The notes under the pieces: generated by a model
The model's input: the letters and a program-made list of their open reading frames with translations, nothing else
What the model was told of the DNA's origin: nothing
The model's database searches: none
Made by a program: the position numbers and the translations under genes
Shown: positions 10,652 to 19,612 of the stretch, one piece after another
Layout of the letters: each line of letters opens with the position of its first letter
How positions within the stretch are numbered: position 1 is the first letter of the stretch
NCBI GenBank assembly: GCA_016713305.1
Contig: JADJPK010000012.1
Location: forward strand, 1-64,000
Length of the DNA stretch: 64,000 bases
From: Betaproteobacteria bacterium
Lineage (GTDB): Bacteria > Pseudomonadota > Gammaproteobacteria > Burkholderiales > Ga0077523
Direction: 5' to 3'

Positions 10652-10758
10652 GTGCCGCTCTCTGCCGAGGGCAGCACCCTGGATGGGTTCTCCGAGGCGA
10701 AATGCCTCGGCCCCATTGAAGCGACGATGACCCGATTCGCGAAGGCGCCACGTCCCTG
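10652..10758 (+). repeat. Spacers 39-40, homologous to spacers 25-26
   Basis: Second member of the related spacer pair, 14 units further from the leader. Divergence follows codon structure, which points to acquisition from homologous genes of two related elements and not to copying inside the array. Confidence 0.85.
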
Positions 10759-11009
10759 GTTCTCCGAGGCGAAATGCCTCGGCCCCATTGAAGCGGATAT
10801 CGCGCCTTGACGGTCGCGATGGCGTCGCGCAGTTCTCCGAGGCGAAATGCCTCGGCCCCATTGAAGCAAGTCCACCAGGGGATCCACGGGTTGTCCGAGG
10901 GTGTTCTCCGAGGCGAAATGCCTCGGCCCCATTGAAGCGAGCAGTTCCGCGACTACTACCTTTCCGCTCCTGGGTTCTCCGAGGCGAAATGCCTCGGCCC
11001 CATTGAAGC

Positions 11010-11115
11010 CACGCTCCGGCGGTCTTCGACCCGTCCGCCTATCAGTTCTCCGAGGCGAAATGCCTCGGCCCCATTGAAGCCACGCTCCGGCGGTCTTCGA
11101 CCCGTCCGCCTATCA
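11010..11115 (+). repeat. Tandem duplicate spacers 44 and 45
   Basis: Spacers at 11010-11044 and 11081-11115 are identical over 35 bases and separated by one perfect repeat. This is a one-unit duplication, as produced by recombination or slippage between repeats. Confidence 0.95.
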
Positions 11116-12674
11116 GTTCTCCGAGGCGAAATGCCTCGGCCCCATTGAAGCCGGGTTGTCATCAAAGCTTCCGATCAGGCGGCCCCCGTTCTCCGAGGCG
11201 AAATGCCTCGGCCCCATTGAAGCGACGCTCTGCGGGAGATTGTCTGGCGATAGCACGCCGTTCTCCGAGGCGAAATGCCTCGGCCCCATTGAAGCCGCGA
11301 AAAGGGCCGGGCGGCCGCGATGCCGGGAAAGTTCTCCGAGGCGAAATGCCTCCGGCCCCATTGAAGCGTGAACACCTGCATGAGCGGCTCGCCGTTCTCG
11401 TCGAGTTCTCCGAGGCGAAATGCCTCGGCCCCATTGAAGCCAGATCACGACCATGTTGGCCGATCCGATTTATTCGAAGTTCTCCGAGGCGAAATGCCTC
11501 GGCCCCATGGAAGCGATGTTGGGCGGAATCTGCGGCAATGGGGACCAGGCGGGTTCTCCGAGGCGAAATGCCTCGGCCCCATTGAAGCTCGAGAGCGTCC
11601 TTCTTGTTGAGGAGGTGCTCCGTTGGTTCTCCGAGGCGAAATGCCTCGGCCCCATTGAAGCGACTAACTACACCGCAACGGACGAAGGCCCCGAAGGCGT
11701 TCTCCGAGGCGAAATGCCTCGGCCCCATTGAAGCTGGAACTTCGCGGACAGCAGCGGAGGGCACGCGCCGCGTTCTCCGAGGCGAAATGCCTCGGCCCCA
11801 TTGAAGCCAGGTGTAAGTGCCAGGCGTGGTGTAGACCGTCATGGGTTCTCCGAGGCGAAATGCCTCGGCCCCATTGAAGCGAAAAAGTCATGCCATCCGA
11901 AAAACTGCGCCCATGCCAGTTCTCCGAGGCGAAATGCCTCGGCCCCATTGAAGCGGAGCGACGCTGACCGACGCCATGGACGCCCACGCCGTTCTCCGAG
12001 GCGAAATGCCTCGGCCCCATTGAAGCAATCCCAGGAGCCAGCACAGTGAAGCCCAAGAAACCGTTCTCCGAGGCGAAATGCCTCGGCCCCATTGAAGCAT
12101 GATGCTGGCGAACCAGACCGACACGCGCATGACGGTTCTCCGAGGCGAAATGCCTCGGCCCCATTGAAGCGATAGCTCGAACTTCTCGGCAATCGCACCG
12201 TACCCCGTTCTCCGAGGCGAAATGCCTCGGCCCCATTGAAGCGAAAATCCGCCGCCGCCTCCGAGCGCGGCCGCTACGTTCTCCGAGGCGAAATGCCTCG
12301 GCCCCATTGAAGCTCTTCCAGCACCTTGACGCTTTGCACATACTCGCCAGTTCTCCGAGGCGAAATGCCTCGGCCCCATTGAAGCAGGCCCGGCGACCAG
12401 GACAGCGCGCGTCGGCCGTGGGTTCTCCGAGGCGAAATGCCTCGGCCCCATTGAAGCAGCCAGCCAGGCGGGAGACCAGCCGGCGCGGGTGACGGTTCTC
12501 CGAGGCGAAATGCCTCGGCCCCATTGAAGCAAGCTCCTGAACCGCACGCTGGACAAGTGGTCGCGGTGTTCTCCGAGGCGAAATGCCTCGGCCCCATTGA
12601 AGCCTTTTGCTTGTCAGCAAATTCCATCTGCCGAGCTTGTTCTCCGAGGCGAAATGCCTCGGCCCCATTGAAGC

Positions 12675-13078
12675 CGGGTAATCCGCTAGTGTCGGGTCGT
12701 CGTCGTCAACGTTCTCCGAGGCGAAATGCCTCGGCCCCATTGAAGCTCGACGATCCCGCAGTTGACCAGCACGCGAAACTCGGTTCTCCGAGGCGAAAGG
12801 CCTCGGCCCCATTGAAGCAACGTGGACAGCGGTTCGGGGAAGACGGCCGACGCCTGGGGTTCTCCGAGGCGAAATGCCTCGGCCCCATTGAAGCCGGGTA
12901 ATCCGCTAGTGTCGGGTCGTCGTCGTCAAAGTTCTCCGAGGCGAAATGCCTCGGCCCCATTGAAGCTCGACGATCCCGCAGTTGACCAGCACGCGAAACT
13001 CGGTTCTCCGAGGCGAAATGCCTCGGCCCCATTGAAGCTACGTGGACAGCGGTTCGGCGAAGACGGCCGACGCCTGGG
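12675..13078 (+). repeat. Three-unit spacer block duplicated (67-69 and 70-72)
   Basis: Spacers at 12675, 12747 and 12819 recur in order at 12895, 12967 and 13039. The copies differ by about one base at the end of the first spacer and two in the third. One repeat in the first copy (12783) has a T-to-G change. The block is a tandem duplication of about 220 bases followed by slight divergence. Confidence 0.93.
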
Positions 13079-13763
13079 GTTCTCCGAGGCGAAATGCCTC
13101 GGCCCCATTGAAGCGGATCCATGCCCGCGTCCTCGCGCACGACTCGGTTCGTTCTCCGAGGCGAAATGCCTCGGCCCCATTGAAGCGAGGCGTGCGCGGC
13201 GAGCTGGGTGGCCTGCTTGCCGGGTTCTCCGAGGCGAAATGCCTCGGCCCCATTGAAGCCCGCACGAGATCCTCGGCCTGGGCCTGGACGCGCCGGTTCT
13301 CCGAGGCGAAATGCCTCGGCCCCATTGAAGCAGGGCGAGCGAGGCCCTCTTGCCTGGCGCCCATGTTGTTCTCCGAGGCGAAATGCCTCGGCCCCATTGA
13401 AGCGGCATCAAGCAGCTGACCATGGAAATCGACATCGGGTTCTCCGAGGCGAAATGCCTCGGCCCCATTGAAGCCCGCTGTACACGCTGCACTTGATCCC
13501 GCGCCCGTATTGTTCTCCGAGGCGAAATGCCTCGGCCCCATTGAAGCGACATGACGACCCACTTGGGCCAGATGAACTTCACCGTTCTCCGAGGCGAAAT
13601 GCCTCGGCCCCATTGAAGCACCGGAATTCTCTTCACTGGACGCATTGCAACGTTCTCCGAGGCGAAATGCGCCCGGCCCCATTGAAGCAGCGTGTACGGA
13701 GTAGGGCGGTCGAATACCGCGCGCATGTTCTCCGGAGGCGAAATGCCTCGGCCCCATTGAAGC

Positions 13764-13872
13764 ATCTAAAAGGTAGTGCACCCGCGATGGCACGCGACGC
13801 GTTCTCCGAGGCGAAATGCCTCGGCCCCATTAAGCATCTAAAAGGTAGTGCACCCGCGATGGCACGCGACGC
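13764..13872 (+). repeat. Tandem duplicate spacers 82 and 83 with damaged repeats
   Basis: Two identical 37-base spacers (13764-13800, 13836-13872). The repeat before the first has one extra G and the repeat between them lacks one G. This lies in the decaying leader-distal part of the array. Confidence 0.92.
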
Positions 13873-14814
13873 GTTCTCCGAGGCGAAATGCCTCGGCCCC
13901 ATTGAAGCTGCCCATACCCGCTGGTGAGGTACCCGGCGCCGTCGGTTCTCCGAGGCGAAATGCCTCGGCCCCATGGAAGCGCAGATCGGCAGCGGGACAT
14001 GTGTTGCGTCCGTCGTGGTTCTGTTCTCCGAGGCGAAATGCCTCGGCCCCATTGAAGCTCGGACGCGGGCGGAACGGGCTTTTCATTCCAGGCCGTTCTC
14101 CGAGGCGAAATGCCTCGGCCCCATTGAAGCCTCGTCGCCATTGCCCCACCCCTTGGCGGCAAAGCCGTGTTCTCCGAGGCGAAATGCCTCGGCCCCATTG
14201 AAGCTCTATGATTCCGAGGTCGGATGTTCCTCGGAGTGCTGTTCTCCGAGGCGAAATGCCTCGGCCCCACTGAAGCTACGTGATCGCGCGCCGCACCGGC
14301 AATGCGCTCGCATGTTCTCCGAGGCGAAATGCCTCGGCCCCATTGAAGCGATTGATTCGCCGCGAGGAGCGGCAGAGGAGTGACGCAGTTCTCCGAGGCG
14401 AAATGCCTCGGCCCCATTGAAGCCGCGTTGTCGAGCTTCACCTTCGCGAGTGCCCGGGCCTGTTCTCCGAGGCGAAATGCCTCGGCCCCATTGAAGCTGA
14501 TGCCGCGCAGCTTGACCTCGGCCGTCGAGACCGCGTTCTCCGAGGCGAAATGCCTCGGCCCCATTGAAGCATCCGCTACGGCGCGGAGCGGTACCGCCGA
14601 CAGCCGGTTCTCCGAGGCGAAAGACCTCGGCCCCAGTGAAGCGACGAGAACGGGATGCGCTCCGTCATCCTGGCGGCCCGTTCTCCGAGGGGAATGCCTC
14701 GGCCCCATGAAGCGCCCCCGCGATCCTGCGCAGCTGTCGTTCTCCGAGGCGAAATGCCTCGGCCCCATCGAAGCCCAGCCGATCACGCGATACGCTGCCG
14801 ACGACAGCCCGGTT

Positions 14815-15024
14815 CATCCATCCGAGAGGTTCGTGGAGAAAGCCGACGAGGTGGAGTACGCGATGCTGTAGTGGGTGAACTGGTTCAACCACCGCCTGCT
14901 CCTGCAACCGATCGGCGACATCCCACCAGCAGAACTGGAGCAGTCGTACTATCAGCGACAACGGGAGTCCGCCAAGGCGGCCTGACTCAAACCCGGAGCA
15001 CTCCAGGAAACCCGGGGCGATTCA
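14815..15024 (+). pseudogene. IS3-family transposase C-terminal remnant with right end
   Basis: The frame reads SERFVEKADEVEYAML, a TAG at 14869-14871, then WVNWFNHRLLLQPIGD, IPPAELEQSYYQRQRESAKAA and a stop at 14983-14985. This is the extreme C-terminus of an IS3-type integrase (usual form EYATLEWVDWFNHRRLLEPIG...). The bases after the stop (14986-15024, with CTCCAGGAAACCCGGGGCG) resemble the terminal inverted repeat of such elements. The rest of the transposase and the left end are missing. The fragment starts within about 40 bases of the last CRISPR repeat, so an insertion or a deletion may have set the present array end. Confidence 0.8.
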
Positions 15025-15064
15025 CTTCTCGCTGCCTTCGAGCGAGGCATAGCGAGGTGGAACC

Positions 15065-15413
15065 GTGATAACAGTCACTCTTGATGTTCGCGCGCCCAAG
15101 CAGTCGATGGCTGACTTCGCCAGTTCCTGGCGTACGGGAAAGCCAGAGAAGTCGGCGCGGATCAGCTTCGCTTCTCCGAAACTTCTCTGGAGGGTTTCTC
15201 ACTGCCAAGCGTTGGGAGCTTCTGAAGGCACTTTTTGGTGCTGGCCCTGTGTCCATCCGAGAGGCCACGCGGCGTGTGGATCGTGATGTCAAGGCCGTTC
15301 ACATCGACGTCACGGCGCTACTGAGTGCTGGCAGTCTCGACCGAGCGGAAGGCGGCGGAATCGTCTTTCCGTATGAGGCCGTCAAAGTGGCGTTCCTGCT
15401 TCAGGCTGCATAG
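15065..15413 (+). CDS. Small HTH DNA-binding protein (HVO_A0114-like), one frameshift
   Basis: From the GTG at 15065 the protein reads MITVTLDVRAPKQSMADF...SFASPKLLWR. The expected continuation FLTAKRWELLKAL, GAGPVSIREATRRVDRDV, KAVHIDVTALLSAGSLDR and GIVFPYEAVKVAFLLQAA lies one frame over. An extra G in GGAGGG near 15192 explains the shift. The second half is a winged-helix/MarR-like DNA-binding domain of the HVO_A0114 type. Such genes often sit beside small toxin-like genes and act as their repressor or antitoxin. No clear partner is seen immediately upstream, where only the IS3 remnant lies. The regulatory role is from family knowledge and the TA role is speculation. Confidence 0.7.
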
Positions 15414-15585
15414 CGCTTGTGGGCGTGGCGAGGTCCAACCCGCCGTATCTGGAACGGGACACCGCTATCCGGCCGGAAAGAGTGCAATCAACGTGTCGCA
15501 GTAGGCGCCTACGCTCGGCAACACTTCGCTTCGGATTCGACTTCTTGCACAGCCTTACCAGGTCTCACCTTCTCGAGGGGGTTTT

Positions 15586-16251
15586 GTGGGAACAAAAACT
15601 TGCCTGCTAGCTCTGATGCAGGGCGACGCCCGCCAAACATTGGCTGCCATGCCAACCCCCGACAAAGCCGCCACCGAGAGCTTTGTCGCGTCAGTATTTC
15701 CTGACGCGAACTTCGGCGACCCTTCTGGCGCAGACCTGTCCTGCACGTACGTGCGCGGTGACACGGTCATCGCAGGTTGCTTTCCCGGGCTGCGGATTCT
15801 CGGCGCGAGTGAAGTCGCGATAGATCGACCCTCCCGACTCCCAAGCAAGTTCATCGCTGCCCAAGGAACGACACTGCTCCACGCAATGCACAGTGTCGTC
15901 GATTGGTTTGCGTTCGCCATCTGGGAAGATGGCGTTCTACGACGTTCGCTGAGTGTTTCTCCCGATAACGGAGTGATTGAAGACGTTGGAGAGCGCTTCG
16001 CGTTCGAAACGCCATACTGGGATGGCGCACATCCTGCCGTCGATCCGCAGGAGGAATCCGGCAGCTATCCTCTGGCCTTTCACCCGCTCGAGCTCGGGGA
16101 GGCAACACTGCGGGAGTTCCTGGGTTTCGAGTTGGAAGGCTACGTCGATCCGGCACTACTCAAGCCCGAGCACATTGCCATGTTCAAGTTCGAACCTTCA
16201 AAGTCCACGCCAGTCCTGCTTGATGCAAAGCCGTGGTGGAAGTTCTGGTGA
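15586..16251 (+). CDS. Conserved hypothetical protein, DUF6928-like
   Basis: 221 residues starting at a GTG, MGTKTCLLALMQGDAR. The opening, the CTYVRGDTVIAGCFPG segment, the RPSRLPSKF segment and VVDWFAFAIWEDG recall the DUF6928 family as I remember it. No catalytic motif, signal peptide or membrane segment is visible, and it ends KPWWKFW. The function is unknown. It stands alone between the HTH gene and another small conserved gene in an accessory stretch beside an IS remnant. No frameshift. Confidence 0.6.
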   Translation: MGTKTCLLALMQGDARQTLAAMPTPDKAATESFVASVFPDANFGDPSGADLSCTYVRGDTVIAGCFPGLRILGASEVAIDRPSRLPSKFIAAQGTTLLHAMHSVVDWFAFAIWEDGVLRRSLSVSPDNGVIEDVGERFAFETPYWDGAHPAVDPQEESGSYPLAFHPLELGEATLREFLGFELEGYVDPALLKPEHIAMFKFEPSKSTPVLLDAKPWWKFW

Positions 16252-16474
16252 GCAGTCAGCCACCACCCTCCGCTCGAGCGGACTCTCGCAAGCGCGGACG
16301 TTGGCCGGCTTCCCGAAGTCCTTCATCCTTGTGGTCCGCCAAGGACGGACTTGTGGGCATCACGTTCGGGCGAACTGGATGGGTAACGTCATGCTTCGGG
16401 AGCGACTTCTTGCAGGGCGCGGTCGATGCGACGTAGACGCGGCTGTTTGTTCACAATCATCGGAGAGGAATGCC

Positions 16475-16886
16475 ATGACCATGCTGCCGAGCCGTACCAA
16501 GGACGATCCATGGAAGCTGAAGACGCCGCCCGGCACTTCCCGAATTCACGATGCATACCGACGAGAAGGATGGAAGGAGGATTCTGGTCTGCACAGTGGG
16601 AAGTACCGTGTTGCACTACGATGCGCGGTGCATTGACGACCTGCACGCCATGCTCACGAAGGCAGGCGACTGGGTGGAACTTGGCGGAGCCGATGAGCAG
16701 AAGCCAGCCAAAGAAGGAACGGTGGAAGCGTGGGGTCGTTCCGAAACCAATCCGGTTGGCGGCTGGTACGGCCTTAAGAAGGGCTTTCGGGGCCGTTTTG
16801 CAGTCTATGTGCCTCCGCTCATGGAAGAGCTCGGGCTTTGCGAGCTTGAGCACAATGCCAGGAACAATCGAATGCGCGCCAAATGA
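16475..16886 (+). CDS. Conserved hypothetical protein (DUF6855-like), one frameshift
   Basis: The likely start is ATG 16475 after a GAGAGGAA ribosome site, giving MTMLPSRTKDDPWKLKTPPG followed by TS. The rest (EFTMHTDEKDGRRILVCTVG, DDLHAMLTKAGDWVELGGAD, EGTVEAWGRSETNPVGGWYG, HNARNNRMRAK) is in the next frame. An extra C in the CCC near 16539 reconciles the two. The joined protein is about 137 residues and agrees with a small conserved family I associate with DUF6855, with low certainty about the number. The function is unknown. It is probably cytoplasmic, as no signal or membrane segment is seen. Confidence 0.6.
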
Positions 16887-17049
16887 ACGAAGTTGCTCGC
16901 AGCATCTGGCCTGGTCCTGCGTGCTGTCATCCCCAGACCCACCGGCCTGGTCGGCCACCCCGCCGCCCTTTCGCAATCCAATTCCGTTCTCCCCGCGTAA
17001 GTCGGTCAGGCAATCGCCTGACTCTCTTCCCTTTCAAGGAGAACCTGCC

Positions 17050-17643
17050 GTGTCCCAGATCATCGTCCGCGAAACCGCGCTTCCGTCCCGCCGCCAGTTC
17101 ATCGGTCACGCGTCCAGCGTGCTGCTGTCCGCCTCTGCCATCGCACTGATGTCCGGCTGTGAGTCCATCGCGCAGTCGAACACCAGCAGCGAATCGATGG
17201 ATGTTTCCATCCTCAACACGGCTCTCGGGCTCGAGCACGAGGCCATCAACGCCTATCAGCTCGGGGCAGAGAGCGGTCTGCTGCAGAAGCCCGTGCTGGA
17301 CGTGGCCGTGCAGTTCCAGTCGCATCACAAGGCGCACCGCGACGCGCTGATCGCCACGATCCGCAAGATGGGCGGCAAACCCGTGGAGCCGATGAAGCTC
17401 GAGGAGTACGCCAAGGCGCTGAAGGCCGACACGCTCAAGTCCCAGGGGGACGTCCTGGCGCTGGCGACCAAGCTGGAACTGGGCGCCACCAATGCGTACC
17501 TGGGTGTGATTCCGTCGTTCAAGTCGGGCGACCTTGCCAAGGTCTCTGCCCGACTCGCGGCGGACGAGACCATGCACTGGACCGTGCTGTCCCAGGCGCT
17601 CGGCCGCGCGCTTCCCACCGGTGCGCTGACCTTCGGAGCGTGA
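17050..17643 (+). CDS. Ferritin-like domain protein with Tat/lipoprotein signal
   Basis: 197 residues from GTG 17050, preceded by AAGGAGA. The N-terminus SRRQFIGHASSVLLSASAIA followed by MSGC looks like a twin-arginine signal ending in a lipobox-like cysteine, so the protein should be exported and perhaps membrane-anchored. The body is a helical ferritin-like bundle: NTALGLEHEAINAYQLGAES, QFQSHHKAHRDAL, LELGATNAYLGV and AADETMHWTVL provide Glu/His of the ExxH type. It may bind a di-metal centre. The physiological role is unknown. The cytochrome c gene follows after 56 bases, suggesting a shared periplasmic redox function. Confidence 0.75.
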   Translation: MSQIIVRETALPSRRQFIGHASSVLLSASAIALMSGCESIAQSNTSSESMDVSILNTALGLEHEAINAYQLGAESGLLQKPVLDVAVQFQSHHKAHRDALIATIRKMGGKPVEPMKLEEYAKALKADTLKSQGDVLALATKLELGATNAYLGVIPSFKSGDLAKVSARLAADETMHWTVLSQALGRALPTGALTFGA

Positions 17644-17699
17644 CGCGCATCCTTGCGGAGCGGTGCGCGAAGCCCGCTCCGCATTCGGGAGGACCCCCC

Positions 17700-18065
17700 A
17701 TGAAACGCTTGTCTCTGTCGTTGCTGTTCCTCACGGCGGGCTTGCCTCCAGGCCTGGGCTGGGCTGCCGATGCCGAACGCGGGCGGGAGCTCTACGAATC
17801 GCGCTGCGAAGGCTGCCATTCGCTGGATGCGAACCGGATCGGACCGATGCACCGGGGTGTGGTCGGTCGCAAGGCAGGCACGGTGCCGGGGTACGACTAC
17901 TCCACCGCCGTCCGGCGTTCGAATGTGGTCTGGTCCGAAACGTCGCTGGACCGCTGGCTCGCAGGCCCCGAGCAGTTCATTCGGGGGCAGAAGATGGGCT
18001 ACCGGGTGGACTCGCCCGAGGACCGCGCCGATCTCATCGCCTTTCTCAAGCGGGAAGGAAAGTAG
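17700..18065 (+). CDS. Periplasmic class I cytochrome c
   Basis: 121 residues, starting MKRLSLSLLFLTAGLPPGLG with a cleavable signal ending GWA-AD. A single haem site CEGCH is followed by ANRIGPMHRGVVGRKAG, typical of small mono-haem cytochromes c (cyt c550/c2-like). An axial Met is likely in GQKMGY, and the end DRADLIAFLKREGK is the usual C-terminal helix. It would carry electrons in the periplasm. The upstream ferritin-like gene on the same strand may be its partner. Confidence 0.88.
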   Translation: MKRLSLSLLFLTAGLPPGLGWAADAERGRELYESRCEGCHSLDANRIGPMHRGVVGRKAGTVPGYDYSTAVRRSNVVWSETSLDRWLAGPEQFIRGQKMGYRVDSPEDRADLIAFLKREGK

Positions 18066-18362
18066 GGGAACCCAGGCCTTCGTCGAGCGCACCCGCGCCC
18101 ATGGCAGGCACAGGCATTGCGCCAACAATTCGCGCAGCCCATGGGATGCGGCTCGCGAGCAGTGCCCGCGATGCACATCAGTGGATTGTCAATGTTTTCA
18201 GGGGTAATCTCCTGAGCGGCGGCGGCATGGCACCGTTTGCAGTTGTCGACATTCTTGACGATGCAAAGGGACCTCGAGCACCTCCGCTAGCGGAAAACGA
18301 AAATCACAACGGGTTCGTCAGGCCAACCGATGTCCGGCCGGAGACGAATCAGAACCAGGGAG

Positions 18363-19289
18363 ATGCTGATGATGAAGGCCGGGGTAGTCATTGCGACAAT
18401 CTTCGCCGCGACGGGCAGCGTATCCGCCCAGGCGGCCGATACGCTGTATTGGACGGAAGTCGGTCCTTCCGTCGCGCGGTTCCAGCCCGGGCCCGGCTAC
18501 ATCAAGTCGGGAACACTGCCCGGCGGCACCCCCGGTGCCATCGTCAGCGGTGCCGGCAACGTCAAGAGCCCCAACGGCGTCGAGTTTCTCGGTGGCCGCA
18601 TCTGGTGGACGGATCCAGGTCTCGGCACCATCAATTCGGCCAAGCCGGACGGGACCGATGTCCAGTTCTACGGCGACGGCACGCTCAACCCGTACGACAT
18701 CGATCTCGTCGGTTCCACCCTGTACTGGTCCGACCAGAACGGGAACCAGATCTTCACGATCGACACCCAGGGGGATCCGACGGCTTCCACGCTCCTTTTC
18801 GGCGGCTTGACCCAGCCGGTGGCCATCGACGTGGTCGGCTCTCAGATCTACTGGAGCGAGGTCAATTCCTCCGGCAGGATCAAACGGTCGAACCTCGACG
18901 GCACCAATGCCGTCACTCTCCTGAGCGGTTCCCAATCCTACGATTTCGAAGTCACCGACCAGTACATCTACCTCTCCACGACGTTTGGCGAGGTCAAGCG
19001 GTCGAATCTCGACGGCACCGGTCTCGTGACTCTAGCCACGGGCCTGGGCCTTGCCAACGGACTCGACGTGACCGACGAGTTCATCTACGTATCGCAGTAC
19101 CAGTTTCCTTCGCAGATCGTCCGGATGGACCTGGACGGCGGCAATCTTCTCCAGATGTACGAAGCACCAGCGGACGGCAGTGTCCTTCGGGGCGTCGCCG
19201 TTCTGGTGGCCGTGCCGGAACCTTCCACGATGGCGCTCTCCGCCCTGGGGCTCCTCGGAATCGCGGCAGTGGCGCGTCGCCGGCGGTGA
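18363..19289 (+). CDS. PEP-CTERM sorted protein with YWTD-type beta-propeller
   Basis: About 308 residues. The start is taken at ATG 18363 (ATGs at 18369 and 18372 are also possible) behind CAGGGAG. After a signal peptide ending SAQAADT come LDL-receptor-like propeller repeats: DTLYWTEVGP, GRIWWTDPGLGTI, STLYWSDQNGNQIF, SQIYWSEVNSSGRIKRSNLD, then GEVKRSNLDGTG. The C-terminus is VPEPSTMALSALGLLGIAAV then ARRRR, a classic PEP-CTERM anchor: motif, transmembrane helix, basic tail. Such proteins are processed by an exosortase and exported with exopolysaccharide. No exosortase is in this window. Confidence 0.88.
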   Translation: MLMMKAGVVIATIFAATGSVSAQAADTLYWTEVGPSVARFQPGPGYIKSGTLPGGTPGAIVSGAGNVKSPNGVEFLGGRIWWTDPGLGTINSAKPDGTDVQFYGDGTLNPYDIDLVGSTLYWSDQNGNQIFTIDTQGDPTASTLLFGGLTQPVAIDVVGSQIYWSEVNSSGRIKRSNLDGTNAVTLLSGSQSYDFEVTDQYIYLSTTFGEVKRSNLDGTGLVTLATGLGLANGLDVTDEFIYVSQYQFPSQIVRMDLDGGNLLQMYEAPADGSVLRGVAVLVAVPEPSTMALSALGLLGIAAVARRRR

Positions 19290-19612
19290 AATAGCCGCCG
19301 CCCCACGGGGCTCGAAGATCTGCACCCGCCATGGCGCCCGGCTACACGCGTTGGCGCCGTGGCACCCAGCTGCCGAGGTGTCGAACAAACTGACACGGCC
19401 GTAGCAGATCGCCCCGAACGGAACCTCCGCGCCATGGGGACAGGGATCACGCCTCATCCGGGGTCCGATTCTTGCGCCGCGCTGGCTGAGGCGAGCCTTA
19501 CCCGGATCGATACGGCTCCTGCCGGTTGCACTCGCCTTTGCATGCTGATCGCGGCTCTCGACGCGAAGTCGGCCGCGAGCATCCCTCCGACTCACCCACC
19601 GCGAGGCGTTCG
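19290..19612. other. Intergenic, no gene seen
   Basis: The 323 bases between two PEP-CTERM genes hold no convincing ORF. No clear promoter or terminator could be picked out by eye. A TGGCAC at 19371-19376 lacks the spacing of a sigma-54 site. Confidence 0.5.

Larger units (their letters stand above)
7864..14774 (+). CRISPR. Type I-G CRISPR array, 96 repeats / 95 spacers
   Basis: I counted 96 copies of a 36-base repeat beginning GTTCTCC, with a 7-bp inverted repeat CCGAGGC / GCCTCGG around GAAAT, and ending ATTGAAGC, the usual 8-base crRNA 5' handle. Spacers run about 34-41 bases, mostly 35-37. The direction is left to right: cas2 and the leader are on the left, and 8 of the 13 imperfect repeats lie among the last 16. 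Imperfect copies start at 8654, 8725, 11331 (extra C), 11479, 12783, 13652, 13727 (extra G), 13801 (one base short), 13945, 14241, 14607, 14680 (34 bases) and 14739. The period of about 72 bases creates long spurious ORFs on both strands. Processing is expected by Csb2. Confidence 0.98.

Noticed and set aside
7900..14786. Many long ORFs on both strands within the array, with repeated peptides such as MGPRHFASEN or SPRRNASAPLK
   Set aside because: They are translations of the CRISPR repeat. Repeat plus spacer is often 72 bases, a multiple of three, so frames stay open by periodicity.
15065..16886. A toxin-antitoxin or anti-phage defence module formed by the HTH, DUF6928-like and DUF6855-like genes
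   Set aside because: The genes are separated by gaps of about 170-220 bases, none shows a toxin or nuclease motif, and no operon structure is visible. The idea rests only on nearness to CRISPR.
18222..18240. TGGCACCGTTTGCA as a possible sigma-54 promoter for the YWTD PEP-CTERM gene
   Set aside because: The GG to GC distance is two bases short of the invariant spacing for sigma-54 sites.
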